Shown here piece by piece: positions 1 to 9,796 of a DNA stretch of 64,000 bases. The notes below the pieces were generated by a model. That model did no database searches. It worked only from the letters and a program-made list of their open reading frames with translations, and was not told the origin of the DNA. The stretch covers positions 31,062 to 95,061 of the forward strand of contig CANQFR010000001.1 in assembly GCA_947599905.1 (NCBI GenBank), in the 5' to 3' direction. Numbering within the stretch: the first letter of the stretch is position 1; every line of letters starts with the position of its first letter. This DNA is from an uncultured Lachnospiraceae bacterium (lineage in GTDB: Bacteria; Bacillota; Clostridia; Lachnospirales; Lachnospiraceae). The translations under genes and the position numbers were made by a program.

Positions 1-192
1 AAATCAGATGCGAACACAATCCTATCCGTTACATATTGTACATGGTCATCGAACAGATTCGCATCATCCGCAACTGTCACAGACTGGCTGGATGCGTCAC
101 CACCCTGCTTTGCCGCACATGCAGACAAAAACATCGACATGAACATCGTACAAAGTCCTACATAAAACAGACAACGCAAAAATTTTGACATC
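1..192 (-). CDS. lipoprotein, N-terminal part only (continues off the left edge); possibly TPM/YgcG-like
   Basis: Not in the ORF track. Reverse translation from ATG at 192: MSKFLRCLFYVGLCTMFMSMFLSACAAKQGGDASSQSVTVADDANLFDDHVQYVTDRIVFASD. Signal peptide with lipobox LSAC. Confidence 0.7.
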
Positions 193-207
193 TTAAACCC
201 TCCCAAT

Positions 208-1233
208 TTACCAACACATAACATTGCTATCGTTTGGAATAATTACCCCGTAATATGACGGGAGCATCTGGAATATCGCACAATCTGACAAAATCCCGCC
301 AGGCTTCATCTCACTCAGAAAAAATTCATACATATGATGTGGGCCGAAACACATAAAGTAAGAATACTTCTCATCCTTAGCAAGCCTGATGTGAGGAACG
401 ATAGTCATGCGCATAACCCTTTTACCCTGCTTCTCCGTGACATCATCGAACTTCATCTCACCATACCCATACTTATATGAAAGATATCTTGCAGCCATCT
501 GCAATGGCATTATCTTAAGCCATGTATACCACTCATCATATTTGAGCTGCATGACTTTGGACTCTATCTCGCCCAAAACATCATATGCACCATTCCCGAA
601 CAAATAAGAGAAACCCTCTAACGCAGAAAACATGCACGCCACGCCTCCTTTCGGAGCCTTACTGCGCATCACGTAATCCCCGGAAACATAAAGAATATCC
701 GAACGAGAGTCAAATCCATGCTTCACCGGAAAACTGGCTACCCACATTGGTGTCTTCTTGTAATCAAAATCATAATACATGGCTGGTGGAACGTCACACG
801 TTCCGACCAGTTTAAATAAATTCGGCATACCCCTTAACAAGGCTGATGAATTTCCGACCGCTACCTTTGCCTTCATCTTCTCCGAAAGAAGCCCGACTGA
901 GAACGACAATGAACAACCACGAAGATTTGCCAGTGCGTCATTCCCAATGTTCTCCTTCACGAAATCCCGATACGACCAGTAATTCAGACCCTTCTTGCCA
1001 ACAAGCTCCAATATGTACACATACACGGACTGTAAAACATATGCCTTTAATGCCTGGAAAGTGCCTGACTGCAATATGTATACCATATCCGGCTGTGAAA
1101 GCAATCTATCTAACGCAACTTCCAATAAAATCCTCGGAACATCCTCCCCATGCGTAACCTTTGTAAAAGGACTTAAAAAGAAATACTTTATTAGTGACTC
1201 CCTGTTCAATACACGTGGCCCGCGGTGCGCCAT
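208..1233 (-). CDS. hypothetical protein, paralogue of 31044-32099
   Basis: Long ORF; shares YRDFVKEN / YYDFDYKKTPMWVASFP / ILYVSGD / HYGV-like blocks with the 31044-32099 protein. Confidence 0.75.
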   Translation of the reverse strand: MAHRGPRVLNRESLIKYFFLSPFTKVTHGEDVPRILLEVALDRLLSQPDMVYILQSGTFQALKAYVLQSVYVYILELVGKKGLNYWSYRDFVKENIGNDALANLRGCSLSFSVGLLSEKMKAKVAVGNSSALLRGMPNLFKLVGTCDVPPAMYYDFDYKKTPMWVASFPVKHGFDSRSDILYVSGDYVMRSKAPKGGVACMFSALEGFSYLFGNGAYDVLGEIESKVMQLKYDEWYTWLKIMPLQMAARYLSYKYGYGEMKFDDVTEKQGKRVMRMTIVPHIRLAKDEKYSYFMCFGPHHMYEFFLSEMKPGGILSDCAIFQMLPSYYGVIIPNDSNVMCW

Positions 1234-1531
1234 TACAAATCGACCTCACTTCTATTACAAACATCATTAGAAACAAAACAGACATAACAAGTTCAACAAC
1301 ATTTATCAATATTTACAACGAATCAATAGGTGCAAACAAACCTCATGAAGATACTTCTCAAAACCGAAATGAATCAGCCCAAACCAGAAGAGAATATCAA
1401 AAACGATTTCATATTACAAATTGAAAAAATATGACATATTTCTCTGGCTTAACTTACACCGCTTAGCAACTCATCACATGCCATTTTACCGGTGCCTTAG
1501 AACAGCATTTTCAACTTTCTCCTGAAAAATC

Positions 1532-1909
1532 CTACTCATAACACAGGATTCGTACCCCATTTTCCATTGCCGCATGCTCGTAAAAATCCACCGTTATCCT
1601 CGTACAATCCTGCAGGTACAAAACAAACCACATTCCATACCCCGTGAGAGAACAGGCATACCCCTTCAAAGGCTTTGGAACATTCAGGACGGCACTCCTT
1701 CCAAGGGCAGTCATCTTCGCCTTTCCATTCACATACTCGACCTTGGCCATACCGCCAAAGCCCTTGCACTTATCAGGACTTACGAAAAACCCTGCATCCT
1801 TAAGGCACTTATCATCCTTAGCAGTAAAATAATGCTGGTTCCTTACATAATCAAACACCTCCACAGAACCATCAGGCAAATTAAACGCCTGCAAAGAAAA
1901 CTTCTTCAT
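1532..1909 (-). CDS. hypothetical protein
   Basis: 125 aa ORF in a same-strand gene cluster. Confidence 0.55.
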   Translation of the reverse strand: MKKFSLQAFNLPDGSVEVFDYVRNQHYFTAKDDKCLKDAGFFVSPDKCKGFGGMAKVEYVNGKAKMTALGRSAVLNVPKPLKGYACSLTGYGMWFVLYLQDCTRITVDFYEHAAMENGVRILCYE

Positions 1910-1926
1910 TTGTAAAAATACCTTCC

Positions 1927-2367
1927 TTATATAAACATAATATCCCTTGCGGATTTATAGCGGTATGGTACTCCCCTATCATCCAGCCAGAAACCGTCAT
2001 TCCTCAAACAGTACACGTCCGTGTCCTTGCCACAGCACAGCGACAGGAACACGTACCCAGTCCCCTGCTCTATTCTGTAATAAAAATCAACCGGATGAAA
2101 CGCATCCCTGAACACGAATATCCGTTCATCACTAGGAACAAACCTATTCTCGAACGCCCACATTCGGCCTGACTTATTAAAGAATGGAACCAGCATACCC
2201 CAATATCTTCCGAAATACGAAATATTTGGGTTATACACATGCGATATGCAGCACCCTTCCGGCAGATCCTTCTTCACACACATGCAAGTCGTTCCCGTAT
2301 CATAATCAATCACCATATATATTGGTCTGTTTCCATTGACTTTCACAGCCTGATATCGGTACATCAT
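1927..2367 (-). CDS. hypothetical protein of the clustered family ending in (L/A)R(E/D)xMF
   Basis: ORF overlaps the upstream stop (2364/2367); C-terminus SARDIMFI. Confidence 0.65.
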   Translation of the reverse strand: MMYRYQAVKVNGNRPIYMVIDYDTGTTCMCVKKDLPEGCCISHVYNPNISYFGRYWGMLVPFFNKSGRMWAFENRFVPSDERIFVFRDAFHPVDFYYRIEQGTGYVFLSLCCGKDTDVYCLRNDGFWLDDRGVPYRYKSARDIMFI

Positions 2368-2861
2368 CTAAACATGCTCTCCCTTAAGTCCTGAAGCCGA
2401 ATCACACGCCCACTCTTACTCATCAAAATCGGGCCTGTATCTACCCAGAACATTTCGCTCTTCTGATTTGAATACCACACCTTGACATACAGGAATCCAT
2501 CCCTTCCCTTCCAGAAAGCATAATTCACAACCGGAAGGTCAAACTTTGCGTAAAACTTCGGGCCAAGATATGCAAATCTAAAAAGCATGTCTCCTATCTG
2601 CTCTATATCTTGTGCATGCCTGCCGCCTACCCCTGACGACTTGTCATACAGCACCAATGCTCCGGCACTGAATACCCCACACGCCTGAATTTTCCCGCTT
2701 ATCAAATCCGAAGAACGAACCTCCTGAATGCTCAAATCTTCGTAATTCACAACATGGAGCTTCGTACCTCCCTTCGGAACATAAAGCGTCTGGGATGATT
2801 CAAAACCTTCGTACACATTGTACATGTAACTGTCATTAAAAAGAACCTGATAAGTTACCAT
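2364..2861 (-). CDS. hypothetical protein of the clustered paralogous family
   Basis: C-terminus LQDLRESMFR; GGRHAQDIEQIGD...YLGPKFYAKF...NYAFWK matches the neighbouring ORF. Confidence 0.7.
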   Translation of the reverse strand: MVTYQVLFNDSYMYNVYEGFESSQTLYVPKGGTKLHVVNYEDLSIQEVRSSDLISGKIQACGVFSAGALVLYDKSSGVGGRHAQDIEQIGDMLFRFAYLGPKFYAKFDLPVVNYAFWKGRDGFLYVKVWYSNQKSEMFWVDTGPILMSKSGRVIRLQDLRESMFR

Positions 2862-2871
2862 AAACTACCAC

Positions 2872-3480
2872 CTACCTAAACATCATATCCCTTAAATCAT
2901 CTATCTTCACGGAAACGCCGTGCGTATTCGGCTTATCAAGCTTCCTAAACAGCATCTGCCCTGCAAGTGCCTCATATTCGCAACGCTTTCCGTCCTCGTT
3001 CCATATGACCACACGGTATGCCCCACCAGATTTGTAGAATGCGAAATTGGCTATACCATGCGTAAGCTTCACATACTTTTTATTGCCGAGATACCGAAGC
3101 CAAAGCACATTGTCTGACATCTGAATTATGTCACCAACATGCCTACCACCAAGACCCTCGCCCTTCCTCGGAAGCAGGCATGAATTCGCACCAAAATACC
3201 CAGCCGCCCTAATCCTTGCAGTCCGAAGCCATACATAAGGCACATCCGCTACCTTCTGAAGGTTATCGTAATTCACAAGCGTGAACTTATCGCCAGGCGC
3301 AACCTGTGTCAAGGACTGACCCTCGGCAGTGACGCCGCCTACGGTATGTCCTAACGCATTATCAACATACATCACCTGGAACACCGGTGGATTCTCATTA
3401 GAATACTTTATTGACAACTTAAGCAGTTCTTCATCTTTCGCCGCCACGAAACATACCCCCTTACCTTGGCAGACCTGCAC
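2872..3480 (-). CDS. hypothetical protein of the clustered paralogous family
   Basis: GGRHVGDIIQMSDN...RYLGNKKYVKL...NFAFYK; C-terminus IDDLRDMMFR. Confidence 0.7.
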   Translation of the reverse strand: MQVCQGKGVCFVAAKDEELLKLSIKYSNENPPVFQVMYVDNALGHTVGGVTAEGQSLTQVAPGDKFTLVNYDNLQKVADVPYVWLRTARIRAAGYFGANSCLLPRKGEGLGGRHVGDIIQMSDNVLWLRYLGNKKYVKLTHGIANFAFYKSGGAYRVVIWNEDGKRCEYEALAGQMLFRKLDKPNTHGVSVKIDDLRDMMFR

Positions 3481-4075
3481 CGAACATGACTTCCCGCAAT
3501 GTCACATACTTCATAACCTTGAAATTAAAATCCAAAATCCCTGGCTTTGATACAACCTTGGCTGACTTTTCACCAACCTCAAGCACGACCGTCGTGAAAT
3601 CACCAGACATCGAATTATAATCAAAATTCAGGAACAAATGAACAACGCCGTTCGAAACATTGTAGCCGTGCCAAATGCTCCTGTACTGACCCATTTTGAA
3701 CGGAAACAACAGGAACCTATCCGACCTTAGCCTTCCAAGCATCCTGTTCTCAATCAGAATGTACCTGCCTCCGCGGTAATTCACTGGAACAGGCTCAATG
3801 GCAAAAGCATCAATACCACCAAGACACTGTGAAGGGCTGCAAGGAAAAATATGCTCCCAGTCATCAGCCACATTTAGTACGCCAAAATACTTTCTGAGCA
3901 ATGCTGATCTCTTCTTTGAACCGATACCATACCTCTGAAGCTCGCCATCCACAGTCATGTGGTATTCTTCAAAGCTGAGTTTTGAAAAACTTACCTCATG
4001 AATCTTATTATTCACATAATCCTGGACAAGCATATCCCAATCAAAATCGCACTTCACAACCTGAACATTGTACAC
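3461..4075 (-). CDS. hypothetical protein, distant member of the clustered family
   Basis: C-terminus VTLREVMFGAGLPR; overlaps neighbour. Confidence 0.6.
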   Translation of the reverse strand: MYNVQVVKCDFDWDMLVQDYVNNKIHEVSFSKLSFEEYHMTVDGELQRYGIGSKKRSALLRKYFGVLNVADDWEHIFPCSPSQCLGGIDAFAIEPVPVNYRGGRYILIENRMLGRLRSDRFLLFPFKMGQYRSIWHGYNVSNGVVHLFLNFDYNSMSGDFTTVVLEVGEKSAKVVSKPGILDFNFKVMKYVTLREVMFGAGLPR

Positions 4076-4083
4076 CTTAACAC

Positions 4084-4686
4084 CTACCCAAATAAAATGC
4101 TGTTAAAAGGAACTAATCTTACAACTTCGCCTGACTTCACGTCCTTCATGCCAAGCCCGTCGCCACTTACCTCGAAGATGCGTGAAAGAGTATTGCTGAG
4201 CCACACCTGGACGTACATCCGACCTTCGTGCATGAAGAATGCAAAATTCCATATTTCCTCATTAAACTTTGCACACAGACCAGACCTTCCAAGATACCTG
4301 AAGCCAAGCACGTTTCTGCCAGCCTGCACTATGTCCTGTGAATGTACCCCGAACACCGTACCCCTTCTTGGAATGCGTACATCATCGTAACCGAAGTCAC
4401 CGTAACAGCTTACCATTCCCATTTTGAACATGAACGCAGGAACATCATTCAGCCTTGTAAGCGTGTTGTACTCAACAATGTCCAACTTTTCAGCCTCACG
4501 CCAGAACAACCTCTGATGCACATCCCCAAATGCGTTATTCGGCTTGTACAGTATCTGCATTGTCGGGCGCTCCGCATTGAAGTTCCTCGATATGAAATCT
4601 AGACATTCCTTACAGAACTTCGTACCTGGGCATGTTACACTTGACCAAACCCCATGCCACTTAAGCGGCATGCCCAGCCTCATCAT
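4084..4686 (-). CDS. hypothetical protein of the clustered paralogous family
   Basis: GVHSQDIVQAGRN...RYLGRSGLCAKF...NFAFFMHEGRMYVQVW; C-terminus VPFNSILFG. Confidence 0.7.
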   Translation of the reverse strand: MMRLGMPLKWHGVWSSVTCPGTKFCKECLDFISRNFNAERPTMQILYKPNNAFGDVHQRLFWREAEKLDIVEYNTLTRLNDVPAFMFKMGMVSCYGDFGYDDVRIPRRGTVFGVHSQDIVQAGRNVLGFRYLGRSGLCAKFNEEIWNFAFFMHEGRMYVQVWLSNTLSRIFEVSGDGLGMKDVKSGEVVRLVPFNSILFG

Positions 4687-5210
4687 TTGAACTTCTCCTC
4701 AAGACCAGTCGCCATGTCAACGATTCCTTCCTCGGAAACAATGTAACTCCTGCATGTTGCTCCCTCATTCACCGCTGGCTTCACCTCGAGAAATAAGACA
4801 ACTGAATCACCAGTCTTGCCGACAAGGTAGTACCCCCGACAGCCCTGTGCCTTTATGACTGCCTTCTTTCCACGTACCTGACCGTCAACCCAGCCGTTCA
4901 AAAGTACCTGGCAGGCATCGCCCTCCTTCGTGAACAGGCAGGTTATCATATCGTTGTAATCGCCATCGCAATCCGTGGGTTTTGCCATCTTGAGGTAATA
5001 ATGCCCGTTTACCTCTTCCATGTTCATATTCTCCACGCCTATTCCGGCGACTGCCCCGAGCAAATCCTCGCCAGTCACCCTGTCACAGGACAAATCCGAA
5101 TAATCGGTTATGTAATACACCTCGTCCGCACCGACAACCTTATGCCTCGGCTCGCCGTTTATAAGCGTCCAATTAGCCTTTTCCGCAAAAACCTGAAACC
5201 TATAGCCCAT
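4683..5210 (-). CDS. hypothetical protein
   Basis: ORF track starts at 5270, but ATG 5210 (MGYRFQVF) has GGGAGGCTTAAAATG upstream and fits better. Confidence 0.6.
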   Translation of the reverse strand: MGYRFQVFAEKANWTLINGEPRHKVVGADEVYYITDYSDLSCDRVTGEDLLGAVAGIGVENMNMEEVNGHYYLKMAKPTDCDGDYNDMITCLFTKEGDACQVLLNGWVDGQVRGKKAVIKAQGCRGYYLVGKTGDSVVLFLEVKPAVNEGATCRSYIVSEEGIVDMATGLEEKFK

Positions 5211-5211
5211 T

Positions 5212-6141
5212 TTAAGCCTCCCTTTTATAAACGAAGCTTGCACCGCCATCCAACACATTCGAAACACCACGCATCACGGTAAGCTTCTTCCTTGAAGAAC
5301 TCAAATACAAATCCGTAAAATCATCGAAATGAACATATATAACGTAACTACATTTATCTTCCTGATAATAAGAAAACCTATTCATCGCACCGCATTCAGG
5401 CAACTCTATATTTACATAATCATGCCCGTGCTGAGTACGCCGCCTTACTGTCAATACCCCGTTAACAAAAGTTAGCCAGAACAGCCTATTCAAATCATTC
5501 GGGTAACTGTGATTATTAAATACCCGTGATACATCCGTCACAATCACAGGGTGATCCACATAATCATAATTTACACAGACGTATGCAAACTTACCGCTCT
5601 TCCAATCACAAAAGCACTGCGCCCTTCCTACCCCAGAGCCAGATACTAGCTCCCTCTCTGTCTCGAGCCTACCAACGAAAACGTCATCGCCAATCACCTG
5701 ACTGTTTTCAAAGAGCATTCCTGCCTCCACATAGAACACATATGAATAAGTATCAGCTGAAAATAAGAATTGAGCCAACAGCCTTTCCTTACCGTCTGCC
5801 TTGTAATGCGCTATTGCCCAAGGTGTCCCGTTCATTGTACTCAGACCAGTCCTGCACACATACCCATTCACATATGCCATGAACGTTGTGCCAAATGGCT
5901 TAAAGCCCCACTTTCCCGGACAGGCAGACCGCCTCACATACACGCACATCTTACTTCTGTCTACCACGATGTTGTCCGCCCTGCAATTCATCAACTCATA
6001 CAGGCTTGTAATGCGTTCAGACCTTGCCTCCATGCCACTGTAATCGACAACTAATGCCGAACCAACATTGGTTACACAAATCTCATCACCCGAAACCACT
6101 TTTCCGTCATACCTGAACAAGATTGCCTGCCTTACAAGCAT
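5212..6141 (-). CDS. hypothetical protein
   Basis: 309 aa ORF directly abutting its neighbours. Confidence 0.65.
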   Translation of the reverse strand: MLVRQAILFRYDGKVVSGDEICVTNVGSALVVDYSGMEARSERITSLYELMNCRADNIVVDRSKMCVYVRRSACPGKWGFKPFGTTFMAYVNGYVCRTGLSTMNGTPWAIAHYKADGKERLLAQFLFSADTYSYVFYVEAGMLFENSQVIGDDVFVGRLETERELVSGSGVGRAQCFCDWKSGKFAYVCVNYDYVDHPVIVTDVSRVFNNHSYPNDLNRLFWLTFVNGVLTVRRRTQHGHDYVNIELPECGAMNRFSYYQEDKCSYVIYVHFDDFTDLYLSSSRKKLTVMRGVSNVLDGGASFVYKREA

Positions 6142-6665
6142 CAGAAGATTACCTCCCTAAGAGTTACACACCTCTTCCTGTCTCCTGGACTTCCTGCGTA
6201 TGCGAATACCCCGTCTTTCATGATTATGTGATGCGGTAGCCCGTTCGTAACGAAAGTAAACTCCAAATCCGCACCATATTCACCATTAGAGTAATACCAC
6301 CAGCCGTCTGGAAATGACTGTACCCCTAGGTCACATACAAAACCAGACTCTTTATCGCAGGCGAAAAGATGATGAAAACTGTCCCTGCATACCCTTACAA
6401 AAAATTCTAACCTCGTACCACCGAAATCCGTCGCCTTCGTTGGTATTAAGACTCCATCGATTAGTGAAGGATTCTTGCCATACGTTTTTAGCACGCTGGC
6501 TGCATCCGTCTGCTTCCTAATTCCACACGAACCAACAGCATACCTTATGATGTACACCTCGCCGATGTACCCCTTTAAGTCTACCTTGTTGGACAGCATT
6601 TTGCCGTAAAAGCTAAAACCTTCCCAACGTGCCCAATCCGCAAGGACAATCTGAGCATTACCCAT
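6141..6665 (-). CDS. hypothetical protein, C-terminus VTLREVIF as in the clustered family
   Basis: ATG 6665 preceded by AAGGAGGGCTTGGCAT; the upstream ATG at 6704 lies inside a terminator hairpin. Confidence 0.6.
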   Translation of the reverse strand: MGNAQIVLADWARWEGFSFYGKMLSNKVDLKGYIGEVYIIRYAVGSCGIRKQTDAASVLKTYGKNPSLIDGVLIPTKATDFGGTRLEFFVRVCRDSFHHLFACDKESGFVCDLGVQSFPDGWWYYSNGEYGADLEFTFVTNGLPHHIIMKDGVFAYAGSPGDRKRCVTLREVIF

Positions 6666-6684
6666 ATGCCAAGCCCTCCTTAAT

Positions 6685-6727
6685 AAAAAGCCCCTCGCCT
6701 GCACGCATGGCTAAGCGAGGAGCCTTT
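6685..6727 (-). terminator. intrinsic terminator
   Basis: Minus strand GGCTCCTCGC-loop-GCGAGGGGCTTTTT, between stop at 6748 and start at 6665. Confidence 0.75.
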
Positions 6728-6747
6728 CAAACATATTCAGGCGGCAT

Positions 6748-7167
6748 TTACATGGATGCCTCAGTTTCCTCACCGTAGGGTGCAATGTCGTCCAGATGTG
6801 CGATGATGTCATCCTTATACTTGGCAATACCGAGCCGCTCCAGAACATCCTCACGGATCTCATTATTGTAGTCAAACAGGTCAACACACTCATCGTAATC
6901 AAAAGGATATGCATCAGGATCATAGTTGCCTTTCTCCTTGATCCACGCCTTCATCTCCTCGGCGTTCCAAGGATCATCCTCATCCCAAACATATGCGGTA
7001 CTGGGTATGAAGAACACCGTCAAATCCTTACCCTCATCGGTCTTATACACCTTGGAAGCAAACACGAAAACTACACGGCTTCCGGGCTTCTTTCCACCTT
7101 TCTGAAGCCAGCCGCTGCTATCCCAGTCGGTGAGCTTCACAACATCATTTACAACAGGCTTTCCCAT
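6748..7167 (-). CDS. hypothetical acidic protein
   Basis: 139 aa ORF followed by a terminator. Confidence 0.65.
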   Translation of the reverse strand: MGKPVVNDVVKLTDWDSSGWLQKGGKKPGSRVVFVFASKVYKTDEGKDLTVFFIPSTAYVWDEDDPWNAEEMKAWIKEKGNYDPDAYPFDYDECVDLFDYNNEIREDVLERLGIAKYKDDIIAHLDDIAPYGEETEASM

Positions 7168-7226
7168 TGCTTTATTTCCTCCTTACTTTACCTTTATTTT
7201 AAACCGATGCTACATTAGCATCAGGT

Positions 7227-7469
7227 TTATACGAACTTGAACCTAAACAAGCCAGTATGATGAATTACCCCTGAAGAGCGATGCTTGAAAGTAACTCCCT
7301 TACCAGACTCTATATACTCCCAAGCCTTCACCACCTCATCGAACTTATCCTTGTCGCCATTAGGAGAATCAGGATGATACTTCTTAACCAGCTTTCTGTA
7401 CGCCGCCTTGCATGTCTCCTTATCAGCACACTGCTGAACACCTAACACTTCATATGGACTCATCTTCAA
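7227..7469 (-). CDS. J-domain (DnaJ-like) protein
   Basis: SPYEVLGVQQCADKETCKAAYRKLVKKYHPDSPNGDKDKFDEVVKAWEYI, with the HPD motif. Confidence 0.9.
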   Translation of the reverse strand: MKMSPYEVLGVQQCADKETCKAAYRKLVKKYHPDSPNGDKDKFDEVVKAWEYIESGKGVTFKHRSSGVIHHTGLFRFKFV

Positions 7470-7810
7470 TAAAACTCCGTAATCTTGATTATTTTATTGT
7501 GGAACTTTTCAGTCATGTCAACAGGCTTCTCATCATCACACAAAACGAACAGAATCGGTGCGAACAGAAAATGACGTACACCGTCATCACTGCGAAGCAT
7601 TGCATCCACAGAAGCACAATCCGACTGCCCGACAACGAAAAACGCTTTCTCATACCTATTTATGTCCACCTGTATGACGTCATCCTCGAAAGGATGAAAA
7701 ATCCCACGTATCCCGACAGCACCGTCCTTTATCATGACCTTTTCAAAAGAGAGAACAGCATCATTCTTACGCTTTACAAGCAACGCCTCCACGCCTACAT
7801 TCATACCCAT
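7466..7810 (-). CDS. hypothetical protein
   Basis: 114 aa ORF, overlaps neighbours by a few bases. Confidence 0.6.
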   Translation of the reverse strand: MGMNVGVEALLVKRKNDAVLSFEKVMIKDGAVGIRGIFHPFEDDVIQVDINRYEKAFFVVGQSDCASVDAMLRSDDGVRHFLFAPILFVLCDDEKPVDMTEKFHNKIIKITEFY

Positions 7811-8336
7811 ACTTCCACCCTACTATATCAAGAACATCCTGATACCCATAAGCCCTTGAAAAACCAGAGCCACACTTTTTATTATACGGCCTGTCGAACA
7901 AAACCACATTGCTGCCCATTTTCACATACTGCCTTACTTTTGAAGGATCATCCTCAATCAGCATGTCAAACCAATGTATGTACGGCTTATCGCCAGAAAA
8001 CATCAGTATCTCGCTATTCTTGAAACCAAGCCACCTTAACTGCTTTACCCTTCCTTCAAAACCGCACGCCGGAACGCTTGTGTAAGCGAACACATCGCCA
8101 TACTCACGAAGCCTTTTTAAAAACTCCCTCGCCCCGGCATACACTGGAACACTTTCATACGTTCCTGGCTCAGAAAAGATACCCCGAAGCACATCCTTTT
8201 GAACTACCTGACTCATATCATAAACGGTCTGAGACTTGACATCCAAGTCCATCCCGTACATCCTTTTCGCCTGTTCACGAACCCTGTCCTGCATGTCCAG
8301 CAGGACACCGTCCACGTCACAACCTATATACACCAA
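7767..8336 (-). CDS. HAD-superfamily hydrolase, 5'(3')-deoxyribonucleotidase-like
   Basis: GTG start; MVYIGCDVDGVLLDM (DxD), YTSVPACGFEGRVKQLRWL, LIEDDPSKV. Confidence 0.75.
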   Translation of the reverse strand: MVYIGCDVDGVLLDMQDRVREQAKRMYGMDLDVKSQTVYDMSQVVQKDVLRGIFSEPGTYESVPVYAGAREFLKRLREYGDVFAYTSVPACGFEGRVKQLRWLGFKNSEILMFSGDKPYIHWFDMLIEDDPSKVRQYVKMGSNVVLFDRPYNKKCGSGFSRAYGYQDVLDIVGWKYGYECRRGGVACKA

Positions 8337-8368
8337 AACCCAGAACCCCTTTCAATTTTCTTGATATA

Positions 8369-8397
8369 ATTATACCATATTTCTCAGCCTTTGTCAA
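8369..8397 (-). promoter_or_regulatory. sigma70-type promoter
   Basis: Minus strand TTGACA-N17-TATAAT with TGG before the -10. Confidence 0.75.
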
Positions 8398-9778
8398 GGT
8401 CAACTGGCACAGTTTCTTCATTTCCTGTCACTATATTTTTGATATTGCGGATCAAGTGGCAACCGAAGTTCTGCACAAGCCCGGCAAATGCAAGGCCGCT
8501 CCTCGCAAGTACCCCTCCGCCATATCGCAGGAAGCCCTTATTTCCCCTATTCTTGGCATAATTCTTAAGGCTGTCGGACGTGAAACTGCGCAGATTGTCG
8601 CTGCCGCCGACCACGTCAAGCTTGAACCCTGTCAAAAGCCTGTTGCGCAATTTCTCCTTGCGCACCACCTTCATAACATTGCCACCTGAACCACCAGCCT
8701 TCAAATCCTTTCTGCCGCCTTCCAACTCCGACCTTGTTATTACGTCCGAGCCAAGCACAAGCTCCTGCATCCGTGGCATGCGCTTGAACAGCATCTCGAT
8801 TTCAGACGTCTTGCGTGCGGAGAAATAAGGTGCAATCTCCTGCGCAAAGAATGAAGCGTCATCAAAGCTTAAGGAAGAAAGATTCACCATCTGCCCAAGC
8901 TTCGCCCAGTTGAAGAACCTGGCATATGCCGACTCATCAAACAACCCGGCCAAATCAATCGGCAGACTCTGCGTATACTTATCATGGTTCAAGCCAAACT
9001 CAGGCGTGTACATTATCCTATTTATGATGAGATAATCACCACTTACGGCTATACTGCGAACCTTATCCCAGCCGCCAAAATCCCTCCTGACTTGTGCAGT
9101 GATAAAATCAACAACGGCCTTGAAATTTCCCTCAAGGTCATCACTACCCCCGAAGCCCGGTATTGACTCGAAACTCCTCGTAGCCTGACGTAACTCGACT
9201 ACTTTTCCGCCTATCTGAATACTCTGGGAGTCATACAACACCTGTGATTCAGCCTGTGCAGAAGTCTTAGTATCCTCAAATACAGCCTTCTTCGTCTCAA
9301 AGAATTTCTTACCAGTATAGGCTTTGCCTTCTGGCATTCCAGCTCCATTACTAGGCTCGGATTTCTTTGACTCGGACTTAAAAGCGTCGAATAAGGACTT
9401 TTTGCCGGATGACTCCTCTTTCTCCTCTTCCTCATCAAAAAGTTCCTTTATATCATCCTCTGAAGCAGTCTCCGAAGTATCACCAGAATATACCCCACCA
9501 AATTTTTCTGCCATCACAGCATTAAAAGACTTATCAGAATCACATATCACCGCTGGCGGGAACTCCACAGTACCCCTTGTCTGGCTGGAAGCCCTGTTTA
9601 CCGCAACATCAAGGGCTTCATCACCCTGATACCCGTCAGCCTGCGCTACAGCCTGTTCGTCAAGTACCTCCTGACAAGCCTCCATTGCCTGCACATTCGC
9701 ATCCTTAAAAAGCGCAGACACCGTAGGGTCTGAAAGCAAGTCCTCCATGCTAGACCAATTTCTTTCCTGCTCAGCCAT
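8384..9778 (-). CDS. hypothetical protein
   Basis: 464 aa ORF; acidic low-complexity stretch LFDEEEEKEESSGKK. Confidence 0.7.
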   Translation of the reverse strand: MAEQERNWSSMEDLLSDPTVSALFKDANVQAMEACQEVLDEQAVAQADGYQGDEALDVAVNRASSQTRGTVEFPPAVICDSDKSFNAVMAEKFGGVYSGDTSETASEDDIKELFDEEEEKEESSGKKSLFDAFKSESKKSEPSNGAGMPEGKAYTGKKFFETKKAVFEDTKTSAQAESQVLYDSQSIQIGGKVVELRQATRSFESIPGFGGSDDLEGNFKAVVDFITAQVRRDFGGWDKVRSIAVSGDYLIINRIMYTPEFGLNHDKYTQSLPIDLAGLFDESAYARFFNWAKLGQMVNLSSLSFDDASFFAQEIAPYFSARKTSEIEMLFKRMPRMQELVLGSDVITRSELEGGRKDLKAGGSGGNVMKVVRKEKLRNRLLTGFKLDVVGGSDNLRSFTSDSLKNYAKNRGNKGFLRYGGGVLARSGLAFAGLVQNFGCHLIRNIKNIVTGNEETVPVDLDKG

Positions 9779-9796
9779 AACAACCTACCCCCTTAC

